A stretch of 15,786 nucleotides of DNA, from the NCBI GenBank assembly GCA_023458615.1, contig JAEWYV010000015.1, positions 1-15,786 of the forward strand, read 5' to 3'. Both the position numbers and the translations under genes were made by a program. Below, piece by piece: positions 5,963 to 13,798 of the stretch (position 1 is the stretch's first letter; each line of letters begins with the position of its first letter). This DNA comes from Bacillota bacterium (GTDB lineage: Bacteria; Bacillota; Clostridia; Christensenellales; CAG-138). Under the pieces are notes generated by a model. The model saw only the letters and a list, made by a program, of their open reading frames with translations. It did not search any database and was not told the DNA's origin.

Positions 5963-6997
5963 TTATGGCAGCAAGGGACGCACCGTCTTGCGCTCGATCA
6001 GTGTAAAGTCCGAAAAGTCCTCGTGCGCGGTGAGCACCTTGCCAAGATTGATGCTTTCGAAAAGCATATCGCAACCGCGATGGGCAAGCAACCCCGTGTC
6101 GATATGTACGGTGGTCAGCGGCGGATCGATATAGGAACTGATCAGGATATCGTCGATGCCGAGTATGGATACATCCTCTGGTACCCGAAGCCCCGCCTGC
6201 TTAACCGCGCGGATCGCGCCGATGGCATAGATATCCGCAGCGCAGAAGACGGCGGTTGGCAGTTTGCCGGACTGCAAAATCGCCTGCATCTGTTTTGCGG
6301 CGCTGTCCTCGTCGTCACTATCCCTCGACTGCATCTGAATCCAACCCAGCGGAACAACGATGCCTGCCTCATCGAGTGCGCTACGGTAACCTTCAAAGGT
6401 TTGCTGGCTGTAGAGCGGTGGAAAATTACTGCCGATATAGGCGATGCTGCTATGTCCCTGATCCATGAGATAGCGCATGGCGAGACGGGAGGCTGCGTAG
6501 TAGTCCACATGCAGGCTCATGCAGTGGTTGGGCAGTTGATGGCTATCCAACAGCAGATAGGGCAGCTCCAGTTCCTGTAGACTCGTGATGACCGAAACGG
6601 GGACATAGCCATAGGAGACGACGCCGTCTACCCCGTGTGAACGAAGGATATTTGGCAGCGTTACCGGAGAGGAATCGTCCTCAAACGAGCAGGCGACGAA
6701 GACAAGGTTAAACTCGTGCTCCGTGCAATAGCGCAAAATGTTTTTGTTTAAACTCTCCTGAAAGAGATGCTCCAGCGGATGGGAGTTCATATTAAACAGT
6801 ACGGCAATATTCTGTGTGCTCTTGAGAATCTGGCTGCGCGCGCTTTGACTCGGCGCGAAATTCATCCGCTCAACGACCTCCATCACGCGACGGCGGGTAT
6901 CTTCACTGATACCGGGACGCTTGTTCATGACGAGGGAGACGGTGGACGGCGATACGCCTGCGAGTTTTGCGATATCGATGATGGTGAGCTTAGCCAT
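5963..6997 (-). CDS. LacI-family transcriptional regulator 2
   Basis: This is a 344-residue LacI/GalR regulator with helix-turn-helix TIIDIAKLAGVSPSTVSLVMN (about 5-25). Its sensor domain shows DQGHSSIAYIGSN, LPTAVFCAADIYAIGAIRA and VPEDVSILGIDD, then PPLTTV. It is clearly paralogous to regulator 1, sharing the distinctive LRS...DG..SYG, VDY..A, FCA.D.YA and GIDD.L segments. ATG at 6997 is chosen because it aligns with regulator 1. The two upstream in-frame ATGs (7087 and 7036) are ruled out, since one lies before the promoter and the other inside its -10. The ribosome site (CGGGGCG) is weak. It is divergent from the aminotransferase-to-isomerase operon, which it most likely controls. Confidence 0.92.
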   Translation of the reverse strand: MAKLTIIDIAKLAGVSPSTVSLVMNKRPGISEDTRRRVMEVVERMNFAPSQSARSQILKSTQNIAVLFNMNSHPLEHLFQESLNKNILRYCTEHEFNLVFVACSFEDDSSPVTLPNILRSHGVDGVVSYGYVPVSVITSLQELELPYLLLDSHQLPNHCMSLHVDYYAASRLAMRYLMDQGHSSIAYIGSNFPPLYSQQTFEGYRSALDEAGIVVPLGWIQMQSRDSDDEDSAAKQMQAILQSGKLPTAVFCAADIYAIGAIRAVKQAGLRVPEDVSILGIDDILISSYIDPPLTTVHIDTGLLAHRGCDMLFESINLGKVLTAHEDFSDFTLIERKTVRPLLP

Positions 6998-7034
6998 GTG
7001 CGCCCCGATTCCATTGTTTAGTCTTGGTTGCTCC

Positions 7035-7063
7035 ATTTTAAGGGATAAAATGTTTTTTGTAAA
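7035..7063 (-). promoter_or_regulatory. Promoter of lacI-type gene 2
   Basis: Read on the minus strand, TTTACA (7063-7058), a 17-base spacer and TAAAAT (7040-7035) form a good sigma-A promoter. It gives a leader of about 30 bases. The spacer holds the candidate operator at 7047-7056. Confidence 0.7.
7047..7056. promoter_or_regulatory. Candidate LacI-type operator site A
   Basis: AAAATGTTTT lies inside the spacer of the lacI-type gene 2 promoter, a placement that fits autorepression. The same ten bases recur at 7137-7146, and a related palindrome is at 7221-7236. Confidence 0.4.
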
Positions 7064-7136
7064 GGGAATACGCTGAATATCCGGCATTTATCCGAAATGT
7101 ACGAACAAAAAAATAAAACAATTTAGATAAATACAA

Positions 7137-7146
7137 AAAATGTTTT
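7137..7146. promoter_or_regulatory. Candidate LacI-type operator site B
   Basis: This is an exact second copy of AAAATGTTTT in the divergent intergenic region. It abuts a TTGACA at 7145-7150 that has a possible TAAAAG -10 sixteen bases on. A short inverted repeat, GCCTA/TAGGC (7164-7179), follows. Confidence 0.35.
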
Positions 7147-7220
7147 GACAATAGAAAATAATCGCCTAAAAGTATAGGCTTTATGGGGAAATATCGAAAA
7201 AACAGAGACCATAAGTGTCA

Positions 7221-7236
7221 ATTAAAACGTTTGAAT
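7221..7236. promoter_or_regulatory. Candidate LacI-type operator site C, central CG palindrome
   Basis: ATTAAAACGTTTGAAT is a 16-base palindrome with one mismatch and a central CG, the usual shape of LacI/GalR operators. It sits 7 bases upstream of the -35 of the aminotransferase operon promoter. Confidence 0.5.
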
Positions 7237-7243
7237 GTTTTTA

Positions 7244-7272
7244 TTGACAAACCAAATTGTCGCCTCTATAAT
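7244..7272 (+). promoter_or_regulatory. Consensus promoter of the aminotransferase-transporter operon
   Basis: TTGACA (7244-7249), a 17-base spacer and TATAAT (7267-7272) match the sigma-A consensus in both hexamers and spacing. The start near 7279 gives a leader of about 60 bases before the ATG at 7342. A promoter this strong needs repression to be tunable, in line with the nearby operator candidates. Confidence 0.9.
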
Positions 7273-7341
7273 CAGGACAACAGATCGATCCAATTCAAAC
7301 AGCAAGTCAATGACGACGCAACCGCAACGGAGGAAAAAACA

Positions 7342-8622
7342 ATGGAACAACTGGCATTGCATGGCGGGCCAAAGGCCAAGACGACGCCAAACTACCCGAT
7401 GTATCCCGGCGGACTGGAGATTGGGGACGAGGAAAAGAAGCAGGTTTTAGAGGTTTTGGACAACAAATATCTCTTCCGCTACTATGGCCCCGCAAACTGC
7501 GAATCCAAGGTCAAGGCGTTTGAGACGGCGTTTGCCGCCAAGCTCGGCGCGGCATATGGCCTCGCAACCAGCTCCTGCACCGGCGCGCTGATCTCCGCGC
7601 TTGTCGCCTGCGGCGTAGGCCCGGGGGATGAGGTGCTGGTCACCGGATATACCTTCTTTGCCTCCTGCGCGGCAATCGTCGCGGCAAAGGCAATTCCCGT
7701 CATCGTAGAGGTGGACGAAACCCTTACGATGGACCCCGCGGACATGGAGAAAAAGATCACCCCCGCGACCAAGGGCATCGTTGCGGTGCATATGCGCGGC
7801 GTGCCGTGCGATATGGACGCGATCATGGCCATTGCAAAGAAACACAATCTCATCGTTGTGGAAGACTGCGCACAGGCCGTTGGCGGAACCTATAAGGGCA
7901 AGTATCTTGGCACGATTGGCGACGCAGGCTGCTTCTCGTTCCAGTATCACAAGACCATCACCGCGGGTGAAGGCGGCATGGTCATCACGAACGACTCCCG
8001 CATCTATGACCGCTGCATGAGCTATCATGACACAGCCGCCTGCTGGAGGCCGGATCGTTTCGCAGAACAGCGCTATGAAGGCGAACTCTTCTGCGGCTCC
8101 AACTTCCGTATGAGCGAGCTCACCGGCGCAGTGATGCTGGCCCAGCTCGGCCGCCTAGACTACCTGCTCGAAGGTATGCGCAAAAACCAGAAGCGCATCA
8201 TCGACGGCATTGCGGATGTCAAGGGTGTAAAGGTTCGCCCGGTCAATGATCCCGTGGGCGACACAGGCATCTGCCTCATGTTCTATCTGGATTCGCGGGA
8301 AAAAGTTGAGCCGTTTGTCACCGCGCTCCGGGCGGAAGGCGTTGCAGCGGCAGGCGTGTTTAACGCAGGCATTCCGGACTGGCACATTTATGCCCACTGG
8401 AAGCATGTCATCGAGCAGAAGACGCCGACGCCCGTCAACTGCCCATGGGATTGCCCATATCACAAAAAAGCTGATCCGGTGCAGTATGACCCGGCGATGA
8501 ACCCCAACACGCTGGAATACCTCGGCCGCATCATCCATATGGACATACCGCCGCAAATGACGCAGGAGGACTGCGACATGATTGCACACGCGATTCAAAA
8601 GGTCGCCGCGGTATTGGCCTGA
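7342..8622 (+). CDS. DegT/DnrJ/EryC1/StrS-family PLP aminotransferase
   Basis: This 426-residue protein is full length for the family. The N-terminus LALHGGPKAK resembles the branch of 3-amino-5-hydroxybenzoate synthase and glutamine:inosose aminotransferases such as StsC. Later segments are SSCTGALISAL (cofactor phosphate binding), VVEDCAQAVGG (the Asp that pairs with the PLP pyridine nitrogen) and the lysine loop FSFQYHKTITAGEGG with the PLP lysine at K204. Members transfer an amino group to or from a keto-sugar or keto-cyclitol. In a catabolic operon it may remove an amino group or act as a related PLP enzyme. The substrate is unknown. GGAGG precedes ATG 7342 by 9 bases. The frame extends up to 7183, but that start would lie upstream of the promoter. 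It is the first gene of the operon. Confidence 0.9.
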   Translation: MEQLALHGGPKAKTTPNYPMYPGGLEIGDEEKKQVLEVLDNKYLFRYYGPANCESKVKAFETAFAAKLGAAYGLATSSCTGALISALVACGVGPGDEVLVTGYTFFASCAAIVAAKAIPVIVEVDETLTMDPADMEKKITPATKGIVAVHMRGVPCDMDAIMAIAKKHNLIVVEDCAQAVGGTYKGKYLGTIGDAGCFSFQYHKTITAGEGGMVITNDSRIYDRCMSYHDTAACWRPDRFAEQRYEGELFCGSNFRMSELTGAVMLAQLGRLDYLLEGMRKNQKRIIDGIADVKGVKVRPVNDPVGDTGICLMFYLDSREKVEPFVTALRAEGVAAAGVFNAGIPDWHIYAHWKHVIEQKTPTPVNCPWDCPYHKKADPVQYDPAMNPNTLEYLGRIIHMDIPPQMTQEDCDMIAHAIQKVAAVLA

Positions 8623-8635
8623 TTCATTCGCAATG

Positions 8636-8682
8636 ACGCGGAGCAGGAGCGATTTTCACTTTAGAAACGTCCCTCTCCGCGT
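8636..8682 (+). other. Intercistronic stem-loop between aminotransferase and isomerase genes
   Basis: A perfect 8-bp stem, ACGCGGAG (8636-8643) with CTCCGCGT (8675-8682), extends inward by several more pairs. Only two further T residues follow, so it is a poor terminator and more likely an mRNA-stabilising or partial-termination element. A TACAAT at about 8713 could be a weak internal -10. Confidence 0.5.
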
Positions 8683-8788
8683 TTGTCGATCGGCGGTTCC
8701 CTGTTAACATGGTACAATACTGCATAGGGCACGGGAACAGACGCTCGATTGGCGATCTCGATTCATCCGACGAAAAGGAGAACCACAC

Positions 8789-9544
8789 ATGAAGTATTCG
8801 CTCTGTATCGAACCGGTGTTCGAAGCGCTCCCGTTTTACGATCGGATTCAGGCTGCGAAGGATCTTGGCCTTGACGCAGTGGAATTCTGGGATCCATCCG
8901 TTTACGACACTAAAAAGATTGGCGACATCGCGGCGCGCGCCAACATGCCGGTCGCGGCGATCTGCCTCAATCAAGCCTGGACCTATCGCATGAACTTTGC
9001 CTACGATGTGGTAAAAAAGAATGTTGAGAAATCCATCGCATTTGGCAAGGACATCGGCTGCAAAACGTTCATCGGCCTCGCGGGGGACGTTGCCTGCAAG
9101 GCGGACACGCAAAAGTCACTGCTCATCGAAAACCTCAAGCGCGTTTCGGAGCTCTGCGAAAAAGAGGGCGTCACCATCGTTCTTGAGGCGCTCAACTCCA
9201 TCTGCGATCACAAGGGATATTATCTTGACTCCAGCTATCTTGGTTTTGAAATTCTCAAGGCTGTGAATAGCCCTTCTATCAAGTTGCTGTTCGACTGTTA
9301 CCACATGCAGCTCATGGAGGGCAACCTCGTCAACAGCATCACAGACAATATCGACTTTATCGGACACTTCCACAGCGCGGGCGTACCCGGACGCAACGAA
9401 CTGCAGCTCGGCGAAACCAACTATCCGCGCGTCATCCGCGCCGCCGAGGAGGCGGGGTACACCAACTATTTCGGACTTGAATACTGGCCTTCCTACGAAA
9501 ATAACCAATCGATTCGCGACGTTCTCAAGTATCTAAAAGGTTAA
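8789..9544 (+). CDS. Hydroxypyruvate isomerase-like TIM-barrel enzyme
   Basis: This 251-residue protein belongs to the xylose isomerase-like TIM-barrel superfamily and most resembles the Hyi group. It has VLEALNS with a metal or catalytic Glu133, LLFDCYHMQLMEG (Asp169, His172, Gln174), GHFHSAGVPGRNEL followed by ETNYP, and GLEYWPS (Glu231). Hyi converts hydroxypyruvate and tartronate semialdehyde. Close relatives act on other short or cyclic polyols, for example the EryC-type tetrulose-phosphate racemase and OtnI. The exact substrate cannot be read. AAGGAG sits 9 bases before the ATG. It lies between the aminotransferase and the transporter genes in one orientation and is likely co-transcribed. 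Confidence 0.88.
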   Translation: MKYSLCIEPVFEALPFYDRIQAAKDLGLDAVEFWDPSVYDTKKIGDIAARANMPVAAICLNQAWTYRMNFAYDVVKKNVEKSIAFGKDIGCKTFIGLAGDVACKADTQKSLLIENLKRVSELCEKEGVTIVLEALNSICDHKGYYLDSSYLGFEILKAVNSPSIKLLFDCYHMQLMEGNLVNSITDNIDFIGHFHSAGVPGRNELQLGETNYPRVIRAAEEAGYTNYFGLEYWPSYENNQSIRDVLKYLKG

Positions 9545-9563
9545 ACAACACTTTGAAATTTGC

Positions 9564-9595
9564 GTTGCCGCCGTTCTGATCAGAGCGGCGGCAAC
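9564..9595 (+). other. Stable intercistronic hairpin upstream of the sugar-binding protein gene
   Basis: A perfect 10-bp stem, GTTGCCGCCG (9564-9573) with CGGCGGCAAC (9586-9595), is extended by a T-G pair and TCT/AGA around GATC. There is no U-tract on either strand, so it is not a standard terminator. It could protect mRNA 3' ends or mark a processing site. Confidence 0.7.
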
Positions 9596-9851
9596 CCGAA
9601 CCCAAAGCCGATCCTGACGCAGCAACCCCCAAAGCGGAACCAAAGACGAATTCCGCGGGCGCGCCGGGAGCGGTCTGTCTTCGGGTATTCAAAAAATCAC
9701 GCGCAAATGACCGTTCATGCAAGAAAACCGACTGCTTTTGGCCTGATCCGGCGCGAAAAATGCCACAATGACGCGGCAAATCAACCGTCGGGACAGAACC
9801 ATCATAATAACCCCGTACCATGCCACAAAAAAGAATTAGGAGGAACCCCAG
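9596..9851 (+). other. Intergenic leader before the binding-protein gene; no gene recognised
   Basis: The gap between the isomerase and binding-protein genes (9545-9851) is the longest inside the right-hand operon. Besides the hairpin at its left end I see no recognisable ORF product, no known riboswitch core and no convincing promoter. The stretch is uneven in composition, C-rich early and A-rich late. It ends with AGGAGG 9 bases before the ATG. Confidence 0.4.
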
Positions 9852-10922
9852 ATGAAACGAATGCTCTCCCTGACCCTCGCCTGCTTGATGATTCTGCTCT
9901 CTCTTGCCGGCTGCGCAGGCGCCAAACCGGCTAGCGATTCTTCCAAACCTGTGGTCGGGCTCTGCATGCCCACGAAGGAACAGCCGATCTGGATTGCACA
10001 GGGCAAGCGGCTCACCGAAGCGTTTGAGGCGGCAGGTTATAAGGTAGAAATCGAATACGCCGAAGACGTTGTGGAACGCCAGATTACGCAGATTGAGAAC
10101 ATGCTGCTCAAGGGCTGCAAGTATCTCGTCATCGCCGCAGTCGATGGATATGCCATCTCCGACGCGGTGAAGAAGGCAAAGGAATCCGGCGTAACCGTGA
10201 TTGCGAGCGACCGTCTGATCATGAACACGGCGGATGTGGATTACTACATGACATTCGACCTTGTGCGCATGGGCGAAATTCAGGGCGAATACATTGAAAA
10301 AGCGCTCGGCCTCAAGGACGGCAAAGGCCCGTTCACACTGGAAATCTTCTCCGGCAGCCCGGACGACCCCAACAGCATCCCCTTCTATGAAGGCGCAATG
10401 AGCATTCTCCAGCCGTATATCGACGGCGGCAAGCTCGTGGTGAAGTCCGGTCAGGTTGGCCTGGATGTCACCGGTACGCTCAAGTGGGACAGCGCGACTG
10501 CCCAGTCTCGTATGGATAACATTCTCTCGAGCTATTACACGGATACCAAGCTGGACGCGGTGCTTGTCGCGGCGGACTGCTTAGCGCTCGGCGTCATTTC
10601 CTCGCTCAACTCGCTTGGCTACGGCACGGCGGATAAGCCCTTCCCGGTCATCACGGGACAGGACAGCGAACTCACGGCAATTAAGTATATTCTCGATGGC
10701 AAGCAGTCCATGACCGTTTTCCTCGATGCAAAGGTGCTCTCCGAGAAGATGGTAAATCTGGTCAACGATCTGGAAGCGGGCAAGACGGTTACACCCGACA
10801 CCACCTATAACAACGGCGCAAAGGACGTTCCCACGCTGCTGTATGATCCAGTGTTGATCGATAAGGACAACTATACGCTGCTGATCGACCGCGGATTCTA
10901 TACGGAAGACGACCTGAAATAA
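9852..10922 (+). CDS. chvE: ChvE-type multiple-monosaccharide ABC transporter substrate-binding lipoprotein
   Basis: This 356-residue protein has a lipoprotein signal peptide: positive start MKR, hydrophobic core, then lipobox LAGC with the lipidated Cys21. The mature part follows the ChvE/MmsC sugar-binding pattern. It has VGLCMPTKEQPIWIAQG, QITQIENMLLKG, LVIAAVDG, YMTFDLVRMGEIQGEYI, FSGSPDDPNS, QPYIDGGKLVVKSGQ, VITGQDSELTAIK and a tail LLIDRGFYTEDDLK. Homologues bind xylose, arabinose, galactose or glucose. It should sit on the outer face of the membrane and deliver its ligand to the MmsA/MmsB pair encoded next. It is flanked on both sides by stable hairpins, an arrangement often used to make more binding protein than membrane parts. 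Confidence 0.92.
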   Translation: MKRMLSLTLACLMILLSLAGCAGAKPASDSSKPVVGLCMPTKEQPIWIAQGKRLTEAFEAAGYKVEIEYAEDVVERQITQIENMLLKGCKYLVIAAVDGYAISDAVKKAKESGVTVIASDRLIMNTADVDYYMTFDLVRMGEIQGEYIEKALGLKDGKGPFTLEIFSGSPDDPNSIPFYEGAMSILQPYIDGGKLVVKSGQVGLDVTGTLKWDSATAQSRMDNILSSYYTDTKLDAVLVAADCLALGVISSLNSLGYGTADKPFPVITGQDSELTAIKYILDGKQSMTVFLDAKVLSEKMVNLVNDLEAGKTVTPDTTYNNGAKDVPTLLYDPVLIDKDNYTLLIDRGFYTEDDLK

Positions 10923-10960
10923 GATCACCCAACGGCATCCCGAAACGATTAAACAACCCA

Positions 10961-10993
10961 CCGGGGTGCGGTCTTTTTGAGGCCGCGCCCCGG
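10961..10993 (+). other. GC-rich hairpin between binding-protein and ATPase genes
   Basis: A 13-bp stem (10961-10973 with 10981-10993, two G-U pairs) has the loop TTTTTGA. The T-run is in the loop rather than after the stem, so it should not terminate efficiently. It probably stabilises the upstream binding-protein message. Confidence 0.7.
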
Positions 10994-11012
10994 AACACAC
11001 GAAGGAGCAGCC

Positions 11013-12527
11013 ATGTCGGACTATATATTGGAAATGCTCGCCATTACGAAGGAGTTTCCCGGCGTAAAGGCACTCGACAACGTAAATCTGCAGGTGCGCC
11101 CGGGGGAGATTCACGCGCTGGTCGGCGAAAACGGCGCGGGAAAATCCACGCTGATGAACGTGCTCTCCGGCGTTTATCCCCACGGGAGCTATACAGGTGA
11201 AATTCTGCTGAACGGAAATCCCGTTTGCTTTACAAATATCGAACACAGCGAGAAGGCTGGCATCGTCATCATCCATCAGGAGTTGGCGTTGATTCCCTAT
11301 CTTTCGATTGCGGAGAACATGTTTCTTGGCAATGAGAACGAGAAAAAAGGCGTAATTGACTGGAATAAAACGCGCTTTCGCGCCGTGGAGATGCTCAAAA
11401 AGGTTGGCCTGTCGGATCACCCGGACACGCTGATTGCCAACATCGGCATCGGCAAACAGCAGTTGGTTGAGATTGCCAAGGCGCTTGCCAAGGAGTGTAA
11501 GGTACTAATCCTCGACGAGCCGACCGCCGCGCTGAACGAAAAAGACAGCGCCAACCTCCTAAACCTGCTCAAGCAACTGCAAAAAGAAGGCATCACCTGC
11601 ATACTGATTTCGCATAAACTCAACGAGGTCATCGCCGTTGCAAACCGAATCACGGTTTTAAGAGACGGCAAAACCGTGGACCATCTGGAGTGCGACTGCG
11701 TGATCTCGGAGAACCGGATCATCCGCAGCATGGTAGGCCGCGAATTGACGGATCGTTTTCCCGCGCGGGAACACCACATCGGCGAGCCGATGCTGGAAGT
11801 CAAGAACTGGACGGTACATCACCCGCTGTATCAGGATCGTGTCATCATTGACGATGTTTCCGTAACGCTCAACCGCGGCGAAGTGGTCGGCATTGCGGGG
11901 CTCATGGGCGCGGGGCGCACGGAATTTGCCATGAGCGTCTTCGGGCGCGCCTACGGCAGCCGCATCAGCGGAGAGATCTACAAAAACGGAAGCCAGATTA
12001 AAGTTCGCACGGTTGGCGACGCGATCCGCCATAAGATTGCCTATGTTTCTGAAGACCGTAAAAAGTTCGGCATTATCCAGCTATTGAACATCAAGGAAAA
12101 CATTACGTTGGCGAACCTGAATAAGATTACGCGCAATCTCGCCGTGGACGAGAATCAGCAACGTAAGGCGGCGGATGCCTCCGTGGACGCGCTGCATATC
12201 AAATGCTCCGGAATTACGCAAAAGACGGGGAACCTCTCCGGCGGCAACCAGCAAAAGGTGGTGCTCGCCAAATGGATGTTCTGTGAGAGCGATGTGTTGA
12301 TTTTGGATGAACCGACGCGCGGCATCGACGTTGGCGCAAAATACGACGTCTATAAAATCATCAACCACATGGCGGACGAGGGGAAGGCGGTTCTTGTCAT
12401 CTCCAGCGAACTGCCGGAGTTGCTCGGCATTTGCGACCGCATCTACATCATGAGCGAAGGCCAGATTAAGGGCGAAATGCCCGCCGCAGATGCGACGCAG
12501 GAGTCCATCATGCGTCTGCTGGTATAG
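11013..12527 (+). CDS. mmsA: MmsA-type multiple-monosaccharide ABC transporter ATPase (two nucleotide-binding domains)
   Basis: This 504-residue tandem ATPase has the usual layout of sugar ABC ATPases of the MmsA/GguA group. The first domain has Walker A GENGAGKST (38-46), a degenerate signature IGIGKQQ and Walker B VLILDEPTAAL (from 164). The second has a degenerate Walker A GLMGAGRTE (296-304, Arg for Lys), signature LSGGNQQ (408-414) and Walker B VLILDEPTRG (from 428). The asymmetry is normal for the family. It powers import from the cytoplasmic face with the MmsB permease. The start at 11013 has GAAGGAG 6 bases upstream, and the extension to 10977 would lie in the hairpin. It ends in TAG at a typical C-terminus. 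Confidence 0.95.
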   Translation: MSDYILEMLAITKEFPGVKALDNVNLQVRPGEIHALVGENGAGKSTLMNVLSGVYPHGSYTGEILLNGNPVCFTNIEHSEKAGIVIIHQELALIPYLSIAENMFLGNENEKKGVIDWNKTRFRAVEMLKKVGLSDHPDTLIANIGIGKQQLVEIAKALAKECKVLILDEPTAALNEKDSANLLNLLKQLQKEGITCILISHKLNEVIAVANRITVLRDGKTVDHLECDCVISENRIIRSMVGRELTDRFPAREHHIGEPMLEVKNWTVHHPLYQDRVIIDDVSVTLNRGEVVGIAGLMGAGRTEFAMSVFGRAYGSRISGEIYKNGSQIKVRTVGDAIRHKIAYVSEDRKKFGIIQLLNIKENITLANLNKITRNLAVDENQQRKAADASVDALHIKCSGITQKTGNLSGGNQQKVVLAKWMFCESDVLILDEPTRGIDVGAKYDVYKIINHMADEGKAVLVISSELPELLGICDRIYIMSEGQIKGEMPAADATQESIMRLLV

Positions 12528-12595
12528 GCGCGACACAGGCGCAAAGCAAGGGATATCTGAAGAATAAGCTGTATCGACGAAGGGAACAAAAGAGT

Positions 12596-13759
12596 ATGCA
12601 ATCGTTTAAAACGCTGATTCGAAACAATATGCGGCAATACAGCATGCTGCTGGTGCTCGCCGCAATCCTCGTGCTGTTTCAGGTGCTGACGGGCGGGCTA
12701 TTGATTACGCCGCTGAACCTGACCAACATCGTGCTGCAAAACAGCTATATCGTCATTCTAGCCATCGGCATGCTGCCCATCATCATCACCGCGCGTATCG
12801 ACCTCTCCGTCGGTTCCATTGCGGCGTTTGTCGGCGCGGTTGCTGCCATCATGATGGTGAACTACGGCGTGGGATTTGTGCCGACCATCCTGGTTGGCCT
12901 CCTCATCGGCGCGCTCATCGGTGCCTGGCAGGGGTTCTGGGTTGCCTATCGCAATATTCCGGCATTTATCGTCACCCTGTCTACCCAGCTCGTGTTTCGC
13001 GGCTTGACCGTCGTTGTGCTGGATGGCAGATCGATCGGGCCGTTCTCGGATGCATTTCAGGCGCTTAGCACAAGCTATCTGCCGGATGTGTTCACGATTG
13101 ACGGCCTGCATGTCACCTCGCTTCTGGTGGCGCTGGTTGCCTGTGCGGTGATCATCCTTGGAGAACTGCGCAATCGTGCGGAGGAGAAAAAGTACGGATT
13201 TTCGGCCAATCCCAGCTGGATGAGTATCGCAAAGATGGTTTTACTCTGCGGTGCGGTGCTTGTGATCTCCTACGTGTTTGCCTCCTATCAGGGCTTCCCG
13301 ACCGTGCTGATGATTATGATCGCGCTGATCATCATCTATACCTTTGTCACGCGCAAGACCGTGTTCGGGCGGCATATGTATGCTCTCGGCGGCAATGAGA
13401 AGGCGGCGGGCCTCTCAGGCGTCAACATCAAGCGGGTGCTCAATGCGACGTTCATCAACATGGGCGTTCTCGCGGGTCTTGCCGGCCTGGTGTTTGCCGC
13501 GCGTCTCAACGCGGGCACGCCAAAGGCGGGTAACGGCTTTGAACTTGACGCCATCGCGGCCTGCTTCATTGGCGGCGCGTCGGTCTACGGCGGAACGGGC
13601 ACGGTCAGCGGAGCGCTGATTGGCTGCCTCATCATGGGTGTTATGAACAACGGCATGAGCATTATGGGCATTGCGGTTGACCTGCAGCAGGCAATCAAGG
13701 GTCTCGTCATCCTCGCCGCGGTCGCGTTTGACATGTATGCCAAGTCCAAGGAGAACTAA
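12596..13759 (+). CDS. mmsB: MmsB-type multiple-monosaccharide ABC transporter permease
   Basis: This 387-residue, very hydrophobic protein has about ten predicted membrane segments, the first at about residues 15-36. The ribose-type permease signature ARIDLSVGSIAAFVGAVAA (from about 67) and the cytoplasmic coupling segment FGRHMYALGGNEKAAGLSG (about 256-274) are present. ASVYGGTGTVSGALIGCLIMG follows near the end. It forms the membrane channel, probably as a homodimer, for the sugar brought by the ChvE-type protein. A 68-base gap follows mmsA with no clear hairpin. AAGGGA lies about 10 bases before the ATG. Confidence 0.93.
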   Translation: MQSFKTLIRNNMRQYSMLLVLAAILVLFQVLTGGLLITPLNLTNIVLQNSYIVILAIGMLPIIITARIDLSVGSIAAFVGAVAAIMMVNYGVGFVPTILVGLLIGALIGAWQGFWVAYRNIPAFIVTLSTQLVFRGLTVVVLDGRSIGPFSDAFQALSTSYLPDVFTIDGLHVTSLLVALVACAVIILGELRNRAEEKKYGFSANPSWMSIAKMVLLCGAVLVISYVFASYQGFPTVLMIMIALIIIYTFVTRKTVFGRHMYALGGNEKAAGLSGVNIKRVLNATFINMGVLAGLAGLVFAARLNAGTPKAGNGFELDAIAACFIGGASVYGGTGTVSGALIGCLIMGVMNNGMSIMGIAVDLQQAIKGLVILAAVAFDMYAKSKEN

Positions 13760-13798
13760 TCCGCTCAACGGCGAAACAACACCGAAACGGAGAACACT

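Noticed and set aside
7183..7341. N-terminal extension of the DegT-family protein
   Set aside because: The stretch contains the consensus promoter and the operator candidate. The family N-terminus and a GGAGG site belong to ATG 7342.
9560..9934. Plus-strand 124-codon frame running into the ChvE-type gene
   Set aside because: It overlaps the lipoprotein signal peptide in another frame, has no ribosome site and shows a low-quality Arg/Pro-rich composition.
10581..11420. A 279-codon open frame on the minus strand
   Set aside because: It overlaps the ChvE-type and MmsA genes and the hairpin between them. It has no ribosome site or recognisable motif.
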